The notes under the pieces: model-generated | What the model was told of the DNA's origin: nothing | The model's input: only the letters and a program-made list of their open reading frames with translations | The model's database searches: none | Shown: positions 12,739 through 22,337 of the stretch, piece by piece | How the letters are laid out: each line of letters begins with the position of its first letter | How positions within the stretch are numbered: position 1 is the stretch's first letter | NCBI GenBank assembly: GCA_012184525.1 | Contig: WOFQ01000017.1 | Span: forward strand, 124,001 to 188,000 | Origin: Xenoacremonium recifei | Lineage: Eukaryota > Ascomycota > Sordariomycetes > Hypocreales > Nectriaceae | Reading direction: 5' to 3' | DNA: 64,000 bases | Translations under genes and position numbers: made by a program

Positions 12739-13392
12739 TCACGCCTCCCCGAACAGTCCCCAATCCTTGATCTTGAATGTCTCCCAGATGCGCGCCGAGT
12801 ACTCGACCGCATCGCCAATCAGCTTACCCTGCTTTCCAAGCTCCAGGTCTACATCCTCTTCGTTATACTCGCCCTTGATATGCGGCACGTTGATGGTGAT
12901 GAGGATATCGGTTCGGGGCTTCTCGAGGCGCAGGAGAGTCATAATGAGAGCTGTGAAATCCGGAGCGGAGGTCCGGTCGGTGGACTGGCTGGTTCGCGGA
13001 GTTTGCGTCGAGATGAGGGTATAGGCAGGGGTGCCGGGTCTGCGATCCAAGTGTTAGTCGCGCGGTACTGATACCCTAGAGCATATATAAATAACGAACT
13101 CAAGTCGCGAGAACTCAGTCTCGGCAGTGTTCCAGATCTTGACAGTATCGATGTCCGAGCCTACCATGTCCTCCAGATGCGTCGTCATAGCGCGGCCGTC
13201 AATCTCAGGTCCGGATCCTGGTCCGCCGACGCGCTCCGTGATATCGAAGATGATGCTAGTAAAGCCGTCTTGGTCGATGTACACTTCTTGGTTGTCGGGG
13301 ACCTGGCGCAACTTGCTCACGTCGGCAAAGTTGCTGGGTAGGTCGCATACAATCGCGCCTCCAAACAGGGGTGTGCTGATGAACTCGGGCAT
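12739..13392 (-). CDS. MOG1: Ran-binding nuclear import factor Mog1
   Basis: Binds the GTPase Ran/Gsp1 and promotes nucleotide release, supporting nuclear protein import. Two exons (13392-13100 and 13039-12739) joined over a 60-base GTTCGT...CAG intron give 197 residues. The start MPEFISTPLFGGAI, the RQVPDNQEVYID stretch and the central FDITERV region are the conserved Mog1/PsbP-like fold signature. The C-terminal half carries the LRLEKPRTDILITINVP strand pair. The gene converges with the GCNA-like gene. Confidence 0.92.
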
Positions 13393-14251
13393 GGCTAGAA
13401 GCTGAGGGAGAAACCGAGGTCGAAATCGGGCGTTGTAGAGATGGTTCGAGGATATCCGGCGGGGTTGGATTTATGAGCGAGAAGCTAGGTTCGGGAACCA
13501 GATGATGATGCAGAAAAGAGCAAGCAGAGAAAAGAGAAGGACTTCTTATTGCGCGCCCGTATACAAGTCGGGCAAAAAGGCAACAGCAGTATGGTACCTA
13601 AAAGTGCTATTGGATCATGGATGAAGCCTGCTTCAGCCTGACCGGCGAGCAAGCTTGGAGGGGTTATGGCTGGGCTACAGGGTGTGGCACCGATGACGAA
13701 AGGTCCACCCCCCAGCCTCACTCGTGGAGCAAGCCGCAGTCACGTATAAGTGTAAGACGAGGGATTTTAAGTCTGCAAATTAAATACAAAACAGCCTCTT
13801 CAGAGGTGCAAAACGAGAAAACCATACTTTTGAGAATACGGGCTAAAAATTTAACTCATTGAGCAAAATTTTCGAATCTGGAACTTCCAGATGAAGGGTT
13901 GCCAAAGATTAGATGAATGGAGTTTGTTGGGCCAATCCCACGGTCACATCTGGTAAAAGGCAAGAGGTGAGTTCGATGGGAGGTCCCACTCCAACTTATT
14001 CGTCAACAAATTGATCTTATATAGCCCCCTCGCTTTGTCATTAAGCACTACTGCCTGAGGATACAACCAACTCCCGATCCCCGAGATCAACCCGTCCCCC
14101 GCTCTGGATATAATCCTCGAGTACTCCGTATTTGAATGAGTCTTACGTCGATGCAATACTTCCTAACCTAATCCTGCATTTATTTCTACGATACAAACCC
14201 AATCAATCGATAACCGTACATTCCGTCGCCTATTTCCTCCTGTTTCTAAAC
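13393..14251. other. divergent intergenic region MOG1 / HNT1
   Basis: Promoters of MOG1 (left) and HNT1 (right). Only short chance frames occur. The part near 13.75-14.2 kb is AT-rich, with pyrimidine runs just before the HNT1 ATG. No RNA gene is recognised. Confidence 0.5.
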
Positions 14252-15016
14252 ATGGCTTCCGCTGCTGCTTGTATCTTCTGTCGTATCATCAAGGGTAAGG
14301 ACTTCACTCACATGTCATCATGTGCTCCTAGGACGCTTTACTCCATCCTCATTCCCCGCTATGTTCGCCGACAAACATATTTTGCTCTCGTAATTAACCA
14401 TCTACGTCCCCAGGAGAGATCCCTTGCATGAAGCTCTTCGAGAGCGACAAAACTCTTGCTTTCCTCGACATTGGCCCACTCAGCAAGGGCCACGCAGTAC
14501 GTTCAAGACTCGCCGTATTACCGCCTCGGGCATTTGTCCTCTGATACACCATTTAGCTTGTCATCCCCAAGCACCATGGAGCGAAGCTCACTGATATCCC
14601 CGACGACCAGCTGACTGAGATCCTCGTAAGCAATGCTCAGTCGTAACTCAGGACGCTGGTACTGACTTGTACAAGCCCACTCTCAAGAAGCTCGTCACGG
14701 CCACGGGAGCAACGGATTACAACATCCTCCAGAACAACGGTGAAATTGCTCACCAGCAAGTCCACCATGTAAGCATATGCCCTCGTCTTACATGCTTGCT
14801 ACCATGATTCTAATCACAGTTCAATCTAGGTTCACTTCCATATGGTAAATTTACCTCTCAACCGATTCCTTTCTGCGTTACCCAGTACTTACTTACCCAA
14901 CCCGGCAGATTCCCAAGCCCAACGAGGCCGAGGGTCTGGGCATTTCTTGGCCTACTCAGCCCGCCGACATGGAAAAGCTCAAGGTTCTGTGCGAGGAGAT
15001 CAAGTCCAAGATGTAG
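14252..15016 (+). CDS. HNT1: HIT-family nucleotide hydrolase (HINT1/Hnt1)
   Basis: Adenosine 5'-monophosphoramidase of the HINT branch, hydrolysing AMP-lysine-type substrates in cytosol and nucleus. Six exons (14252-14294, 14414-14496, 14557-14625, 14676-14768, 14831-14845, 14909-15016) give 136 residues, close to the family norm. N-terminal CIFCRIIKGEIPC has the HINT zinc-type cysteines; FLDIGPLSKGHALVIPK is the core. The histidine triad H96-V-H-F-H100 leads into MIPKP. Exon 5 is only 15 bases and encodes VHFHM, most of the triad. All five introns carry GT and AG ends and restore the frame, so the micro-exon is well supported. The gene converges with the CRAL-TRIO gene 202 bases away. Confidence 0.93.
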
Positions 15017-15218
15017 ACAAGTTGTCGCTCCTGATCTCTATCTTTTGTGCTGGATACTTTGCTTCGAACACATATCTCGCCAAAATACAGGGCTACCAAG
15101 CCATTGAGACCGATTTCGAGACTAGGCGTTCTAGTGTTACTGTCTAGGTTCAAAGGACCCTACGCCCCGTCTACTTCTAACATCGTGTTTCCAAGGATTA
15201 AGGGGTTACCGCAGCCAC

Positions 15219-17172
15219 TCAGTCCACGTCATCTTCCGAAGTTTCGGGCACAGTCTTGCCGTTTGCTGGTGGCGGGGACGCGTACCAGTCTATCTTGCCT
15301 CCAGCCTGTATGGCACCCTGCCGGTCGTAGAGCGATCGTGCGCGCAGATATGGGTCGAGATTCCAGTAGTCCTGTTTCAATTGCGCTGCGAGTTTGGTTC
15401 GCTCAGCCTTGATTGCCTGAGCCTGTTCGCCATCTGGATGACGAATCCACTGCCGAGTCGCGTGCTCAAACTGCTTAACGAGCTCCTCTCGAGCCTTCAG
15501 GAGTCGTTCTCTCGTTTCCGCATCCTTTAGTTTGTCGTTCTCATCTGCAGGTGGTTCAACGTATTTGTACTCCCAGTCCTCGTCGCCTTCGAGCTCCTTG
15601 ATGATATGGCCAGGTTCAATGAACTCTTCCATTTCTGCTCGGTTGTTGGTGAAGTGCACCTTGGCCGCGACAACGGGATCGAGCCAACCCCGGATAATCT
15701 TCCAGATTCCTAATGTGTGTCAGGGACCATGTTCCGTACTTAATCAGGGGATTGGGCTGATGGACAAACCTTGGAAAATCCAGGGTGCCTTGTGCACAAG
15801 GACTGCTCCCAGTGACTCCGGATAGTTGGCCTCAAAACACTTGATCATGAATTTAACAGGAGTGTAGTCCATGTTGGCCATGGAGAAGCCGGTCATATCA
15901 AAAACGACACACTAATCAAGAGCGAGTCAGCAGTATCCCAAGCGGGAGATGGGTCGTGTCGTTACTCACAGCAGTGTCGACGGGGGGTGTGAGAACCATG
16001 CGCGCCGTCTCGATGATATAGACCGTGTATCTCTCCAAGCTCTCCTCGCACTGTTCTCCCTGCTTGTGCAGTCTGACTCTGACAACACAGATAGGCCGGC
16101 CTTCCCTGTCCGTTCCGTGCAAAAAGCTCTTTCCCATCCGAAGCTGCGCCATGAAGTCCTGGCTGACCTTTTGTGTCTTGGAGTCTTTGCTTTTCTCATC
16201 TTCCAGGGCAAAAGGATCACCGTTCTTCATGATGTCGTCGTCCACGTGCATCTCCGTGTGTCTCCAGGTCATTGTCGAAACAAGCATGACCAAGGCCTTC
16301 TCGACATCCCATTTTCGGGCTCGAAGGAAGCGCAGCACGAGAGCATCGGGGTGGTCATGCTTCACCATGCTCCAAATAGTTTCACGAATAGCCTCGGGAG
16401 TCTCGTTGGCCAATGTTTCGTAGAACTGCTTCGTCTGACCATATTTGTCGTCTTCAGCCCCATCCTTGTTGGAAGGCTCACTCGAGGTAGGAGTTGATGT
16501 ACCTGACTTCCCATGCTTCCGGAATACTCCAAAGCGCTTCTTTTTAGGAGCATCTGCCGCAACCACTGCGGCTTCCTCCTTGGGTGCAGGGATGTCAGAG
16601 GCCGAGTCATCGTCCGCCACTCCGCAGAGCTGGAAAATCGAGGACCAAAGCTTCCGCAACTTTTCCTCCTGCTCGGGTGTAAGATTCTCTGGCCGCCCGG
16701 GCAGTGCGTGAGGGGCCATGATTTCTATGAGTTCTTCGACGATAAAAGAGCTACTGTTGTCAACACTAAGATCGCGGTTGATTTGCGTATAAGCTACAAC
16801 AGTAAACACTAGTAGCACGGCAGCTCCAGCAAGTGTATGGAGGAGGTTGCTTTCCAACTGAAAGCTATGGTTTGTGTCAAATTTAACCGGCTTCGATAAT
16901 CCTGATGGCTTATGTCTCCTAGCAGCAGTCGCAAAACGAACTTCGAGAGAAGGAATATTTCGCGATGTCGTGAAAAGAGTCCTGTTCGCTCCGGTCCTTA
17001 AGGTTGATGTAGGGCTGTAGTATCGCACAAACCCAGTGAGCAGTGGTTGTTGACAGGACCTACTCAGCTTGGATGCCAAGGACGGATGCGCCGGGAAGTA
17101 CCGTAAGACGAGATAGCTAGAGGACGATTGTACGTTGACTGGGCACCAATTACACCTCAGCTGGGGCTTCAT
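15219..17172 (-). CDS. CRAL-TRIO (Sec14-like) lipid-transfer protein, Csr1-like
   Basis: Sec14-superfamily protein expected to bind and move phosphatidylinositol or similar lipids. Exons 17172-15970, 15911-15770 and 15709-15219 give 611 residues from the first ATG, or 460 from the ATG at 16719 (MAPHALPG). From that second Met: a charged linker, a KKKRFGVFRKHGK basic patch, the CRAL-TRIO N domain (VLRFLRARKWDVEKAL), then the lipid-binding lobe (DREGRPICVVRV, VVFDMTGFSMANMDYTPV, VLVHKAPWIFQGIWKIIRGWLDP). The C-terminal tail ends in acidic residues. The 151 residues upstream of the second Met are basic, almost lack Asp/Glu for about 90 residues, and end in one hydrophobic helix (TLAGAAVLLVFTVVAYTQI). 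They look like a mitochondrial presequence with an anchor, but may instead be 5' leader. The family call is firm; the start is not. Confidence 0.85.
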
Positions 17173-18475
17173 AGAGCGTGCCTCCGTGGGTCTTGGTGTT
17201 GGGCGTTGTCAGGACGTTGAGAAATTCAGAGCTGGTGTTGAGGTCATCAAGAAAGGTAAACCCAGGAGGAGATGACGCCAAGTGGACTTTGTCGGGAGGT
17301 CGCCAAGGTCCGGATCCGCGTATTTCTTCTGGCGACAGAGGAGGGGGTCGGACCTGGAGGTTTACCGTAAGAATTAGACGTGCAGTGGCCTATAAAGGCT
17401 GTTTGGTGAGAATATAATAGGAACAGAGAGAAGAACAAAGTCGTCTTTAGGTGCGGGACTTGACTCGCTCGCGTGCCCCGCGAAAAGCTGGCGCCGTTGA
17501 GAGCGGAGGATCTATACCTGAAGGGTAAGGTAAGCAGGGTTTGATGACTGTCTCACTCTTCACAACCGGGCGCTCATGATTGTGGGAACTGGAGGATGGA
17601 CGAGTCTGAATTCCGAGCAGAGGAAGGATCGTGGCTTTTTACTCTTTCCTCCGGCGCATGGCCAGTGCAAGGGATATGAGGCGGCGGCGGCGGAGCTGTG
17701 GCCATCCGCAGCCCAAACCAATGACGATGGTCCAGAGCAAACGGAGCGCCGGGAAGCTGGACGGAGTGGCTGGCGAGGCGCTGATGAGACTAGAGCTGCC
17801 CGCCTGACCACACCGTTTTAGCGGACGGGTTCGCTGCCCCTAGGTGAGCCCCTGAGGCTACGTCAGTGAGCTTACAGGCACAGCTCAGGCCTCCGGCTGC
17901 GCTACCCTATACGCGTCAGTCAAATCGGACGTGAATTCGTATGATGAGGCCGGGCTGAGCTTTCTTCTTCGCACTGACAGTTTTGTTCATTCTTGTGGTC
18001 CGTCCTATCAGGGAGCAGTCCTTCGGCCCCTTTATTCCGGCAAGATTAGATCTTGTCCCCGGCCCTTGTAAATCGTACGGCAGCCAGGTGATCTAACAAG
18101 AGCGATCGTAGCAGGAAAATGAAAGAGTCGAGAGGATAACTTAGGCTTGGAAACAACGATGTAGATACGAGAAAAACGCCCCTAGCCAGAACAGAATGAC
18201 AGGCAGCAATGTGAAGTCAACATAAAGATATGCATTGCAAAAGCGAGGAAGGAATTAGGTATCCTGACTCGTTCCTGATCTGCTGGGAAAGTCATGGGCG
18301 GCACGTGTCTTTCATGACGACGGGGGACCGCAAGCAACTGCGGGGCAGGCGCTTCTCTCTATTTGTTGACTCTACCGCCAAAACACCAACACGTACATTC
18401 AACACCAACAACGACACGACAGTCGAGCAACTCAGGAGACTCGCACCACCCCAAGCGCTGAATTAACTTGCAATC
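17173..18475. other. divergent intergenic region, CRAL-TRIO gene / DAM1
   Basis: 1.3 kb holding both promoters. Reading frames are short and lack coding character. A GC-rich block lies around 17.6-17.9 kb, and an A/C-rich leader precedes the DAM1 ATG. No RNA gene or repeat was recognised. Confidence 0.5.
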
Positions 18476-19220
18476 ATGTCAGGCGATCTTGGTGATTCTA
18501 GCGCCAAGCGGTCCAATTCTCGGTCGCGCACGTCGCGCCCTACAACCCCGCTCCGTCCCTCGTCGCGATCGTCCTTCCGCGACTCTGCCCGCAGTGCTGG
18601 GGATAACGATGCGCCCTTCCCGCTCAACGCCTTCGAGCCGGCGTTTGCAGAGCTTTCAGACGGCATGGCAGACCTCGAAGCGAATATGATGCACTTCCAA
18701 CTTATGCACGAGAGTCTTGCTCGGTTTAGTGAATCATTTGCGAGTTTCTTGTATGGATTGAACATGAACGCCTTTTGCGTGGACTTTCCCGAGGTATACT
18801 GATCCCAGCACACCCACGGAGGTCTACATTGCTAAAGAAAACTCTCAGGGACCCGTGGCCGAGTCTTTCCGTCGAGATCGTTCTCGAGATATCCAGCCTC
18901 CCAACGCCCCCAGATCCGAACCAGACACCGAGATGACCTTCATGTAAGCCCGTTCTGCCATCTATGAAAACCCCAAACTCCACGCCAAGAAACACAATGG
19001 CGGCTGACAGAGATTTTGAAGGACTACCGATACTTCATTCATTGAGAATCCTCCCACCACGACCAAATCCTCCAAGTTTGCGACCCCTCCCGAACCTCGA
19101 CAATCCCGCCTCCCCGCGGTGCGCGGCCAATCCACAAGAGGAAGACCGGGCTCCCGTGGCGGCAGTACGCGGGGTCGGCCTAGCGGGCTAGCCAGACCGC
19201 GTGGTCGTGGTATAAGGTGA
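18476..19220 (+). CDS. DAM1: DASH complex subunit Dam1
   Basis: Outer-kinetochore DASH/Dam1 ring subunit that couples chromosomes to microtubule ends; a fungus-specific complex. Exons 18476-18793, 18849-18943 and 19022-19220 give 203 residues. The conserved Dam1 core is residues about 48-110 (FAELSDGMADLEANMMHFQL, then SESFASFLYGLNMNAFCVDFPE), followed by the PVAESFRR motif. A Ser/Arg/Pro-rich N terminus offers kinase sites. The tail is basic and RG-rich (RGRPGSRGGSTRGR...RGRGIR). The last acceptor is the AG at 19020-19021; the earlier AG at 19009-19010 would shift frame and lose the Thr/Arg/Gly-rich tail. The gene converges with BUD20, 142 bases apart. Confidence 0.9.
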
Positions 19221-19362
19221 AGGGCTCGCGAAGATATGTCGTAGGCCTGAAAGCCTATACCTTCAATCGAGTCGCAGTTCAGCAAACAACATTGGTTCTA
19301 GACGACGTGGTCGCCGTGTATAGAAGAGTGTTGATCAGCGGAAAATTACAGTGGACGATACT

Positions 19363-19844
19363 TCAAGTCTCCATGTCGATATCGTCCTCAAGGTCATTTG
19401 CCTTGCTGTCTAGGTTGCCGTTGTCTGTCCGAATCCCCACCGCGGCTTCGGCCTCCTTCTGGGTATAGGGTTCCTCCTTCAGTTGCTTGACTCTGAAGAA
19501 ATAGGGTTAGGAATGGAGTAGAAGACAGAATATCTAGCGGTAGGAGGGCACGAACCTGCGCTTGTGAGGTTTTCCTCGTCGATGCGCAACGAGATTGGCA
19601 TCTGTCTCAAACCATTTGGCGCATTCTGTACAATAGTGTCGTCCGAGTCCAGGTAGATCTTCGGCGGCCTTGGTGGCTTGGAATTGGGCAAGGTGCTTCG
19701 GCGAGAGGATATCGGCCTTGATCTGATCAACATCCCTATCATGTCTTGTGAGCCTCATGTGATTCCGACTGTGAACTCGAAGGAAGAAATCTACCTCGTT
19801 TTCCGCCGGGTTTTGGTGATTGTCCGCTTGTTGGTGACGCCCAT
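19363..19844 (-). CDS. BUD20: C2H2 zinc-finger ribosome biogenesis factor Bud20
   Basis: Shuttling pre-60S ribosome export factor, homologous to human ZNF593. Exons 19844-19795, 19735-19556 and 19492-19363 give 119 residues. The basic N terminus (MGVTNKRTITKTRRKTRD) carries the nuclear signal. DVDQIKADI leads into the finger HYCTECAKWFETDANLVAHR, then KPHKRRVKQLKEEPYTQKEA, a family hallmark. The C terminus is acidic. I chose the first acceptor TGATAG at 19736 because it yields KTRDVDQI, the usual family wording; an alternative AAG nine bases upstream would insert three residues in frame. Confidence 0.9.
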
Positions 19845-22337
19845 CGTGTCCTCTTGTCAGGGGAAGTGTCGTCGGATCTTCTCGGTAATTCGAATAGCCG
19901 GCTTGTCTAGATATCGTGCAAGGAGATGGTGGTGGAAGGGCACAACGGTGGTCTGGCAGGGAAGCAGCCTAACCGTGACTTTCAGCAAATCTCGAAAATT
20001 TTTGGTTGGGACAGTGTGACGAGAGTGCATGCGGGGAAAGCCACAGATCGGCCTCGAACTGAGGTTCACCAGCCACGAAAGCTGTCAGCCACAAGTTTGG
20101 TGGGGCATGGAGAATGTGCGAGCGGCCACAGGATACACTGTCGTCCACCAAGTGGCTGACATGTGACTTCGAATTAGTCTACGGGCACGACACTGCGTGT
20201 TTTCACGGAGGATTAATATCCAGAGGACTACTCCGCATTAAAGACAAGGAAACTTCAAGTTCGATTGAGCGGGAATTGACACTCCGTATCAGGCCGGGTG
20301 TGTCGGTAGCAACACCAGGTTCGACCGTTCTGACCAATGGATCCAGAGGTTTCAGTCAGCGGGAGGCTCTCTGGAGAGACCGAGGATGAACCTGCCCCGG
20401 GAACTGCTGCTCGGTAAGAGCAGGTAATTACCAGCGTGGCCATTGGATAGGACTAGAGGGACGACCGATTTTTTTCTCGCATTGCAAAGCAGGGGACATT
20501 GAGTTCTGGGTCTTTAATCTCCTATCAAACGACAGCTGTAGTTGAAGTTGGTCGGGGACCGAGCCGCTGAGTCTCGGAGGCTCGTAGTTGCGAGGGCTTC
20601 GGGCGGCGACCGAATGGAAAGCCGCTGGGCCGAGAGCAAACTGTGGTGGTCTGCAGGTCAAAGCCGGGCGACCAGGGGGTTTGTTACAGAAGGGTCTGCC
20701 GGGGGCTTTAGCACTAAGGAATGGAGCCTGAGCGGTGCTCGAGCCCGTTTGGCGCTATCATGAGGTAATTTTCACCACCGGACCAGCGCAGCGGCTCAAC
20801 TTCTGAGCTCCGCCAGGCGCGTCGCCATGGCCGAACAGCGCTGGAAAACGAGAACCAGGCGAGGCTGGCCTCTGGAAGATTCTGTTCTCGCCGCTGCTGG
20901 GGTCACAATGGTCGAGGCGTGGGGACAACCTGGAAGCCGAAATCCGTCCGGGGGAGGCTTCGGATCGTGGATGGAGGAGGATTTGATATACAATACATAC
21001 ATCATGATAACTGGTCCTCAGTACAGCTTTGGCAGGAGGGGGTAGCAGCTTTTCATAACGCTGATGGAAGTGTTTGCTCATCGAAGCTCGCACTGATAGC
21101 AGCCCCGAGGTATGTGCGTACTAATCACGTCGATTGTGTCAGACCTGGAAGATCAATGGACCGATTAGGGAACTGTAGTTGGTGGTTCAGCAGGTTTTGG
21201 AGATGGCTGATTGCGAGGTACCCGTATCTCCAACTTCACACTGTCGGGGACACTGTCTCACCATTCCCTTGATCTGTTTCCCGCTATCAACACGGGCGGG
21301 AAAAGGACAAATGGACGTGCTCGCCGCAGGGACAGCCGAAGTCTGGGGCCGACAGAGAGCCGTGGCTCGTAAAGTCGACGCCCAGCCGAGCGATAGACCC
21401 TATACCCGGTCGGTATCCGGGGTGTTTGTCGGCGATGGAGGCGATGGGGGCTGACCGCAGTGGCAGGATTGTGAGGAGGCCCTGACGCAAGCAGCCGCGG
21501 CATTGCTGGGGAGCGAATCAGGGAGCTCAATTGGCCCAGTTCTGGAGCTTCCCACTGGCTGAGGAAGACGGCGGACGGTGATGTGGAGGTTCGACTTAGT
21601 CGAGGGAGTGGATTCGGGGCGACAGCTTCTGATTGTGCGTCTGGACAGCATTGGGCTGTGGTTGCTCGCGTGCAGGATTTTTGTGTCGGTCTTGCAAGCA
21701 CTTCGATTCTGCGGCATGATCCCAACCTCCTTACCGGCATCGTGACAAGGTCAAGCTGGGGAAATCGAGGGGCAGCGACGGCGAGTGGTGACATTTCAGG
21801 GCCAGTCTCATCCCATGGCGCAGGGACAGCCAGCCAGAGCCAGCATCGAGATGGCGAGGTGTGTGTTGGAGGAGCGCACAGTGCGCGCCACACGTGCCCT
21901 TGGTCCTCGGCAGAGTGGAGGTTTTCGGCATCAGCCATATGACGAAAGGGATGGCCGATTATTTTCTGCCCGCCTCCCATTGGCTGGCGGGGGCTGGCCG
22001 GGGGGGCGTGGGCAAGGGAAGCCTCCATCCTCGCGGCGCTGAATGCTCCTCATGGCAATGCCTTACAGTACGGTCCGGCTGGCTCCACCTCCCCGTTGCA
22101 GCTCTCGCTGGTCTGGCTTCCGCGATGGATGCCAGTCCAGCCAGGCGAACCACCCCCGGCTAAAACTCCTCTCCACCTCATCGCCGTTGTTTTTCTCTCT
22201 CTCCCTCTTTAAAACCCTCCGCATCGCTTCGTCCTCCTGCGAGCGTCTCTCTCCTCTCTGTCCTCGCCTAGAGATACACCAGTAACCCCTCTCCACTCTG
22301 CGTGTCTGACAATTGGCGCCTCACTGGCATCGTCACC
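19845..22337. other. 2.5 kb divergent intergenic region BUD20 / aconitase
   Basis: GC-rich non-coding DNA. Long frames exist (for example about 256 codons on the minus strand, 21258-22028), but they are Pro/Arg/Ser-rich, lack domains and look like composition effects. The last 250 bases before the aconitase ATG contain an inverted CCAAT (ATTGG near 21979) and long CT-rich runs (22185-22260), typical of the start region of strongly expressed fungal genes. Confidence 0.55.
22185..22260 (+). promoter_or_regulatory. CT-rich initiator tract upstream of aconitase
   Basis: A nearly continuous pyrimidine-rich stretch of TTTCTCTCTCTCCC type lies 80 to 150 bases before the aconitase start codon. CT-rich tracts commonly precede transcription starts in highly expressed filamentous-fungal genes. 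The position fits, but no start site has been mapped. Confidence 0.4.

Noticed and set aside
21258..22028. 256-codon minus-strand frame upstream of aconitase
   Set aside because: Pro/Arg/Ser-rich composition, no domain, covers the GC-rich aconitase promoter; probably a chance frame.
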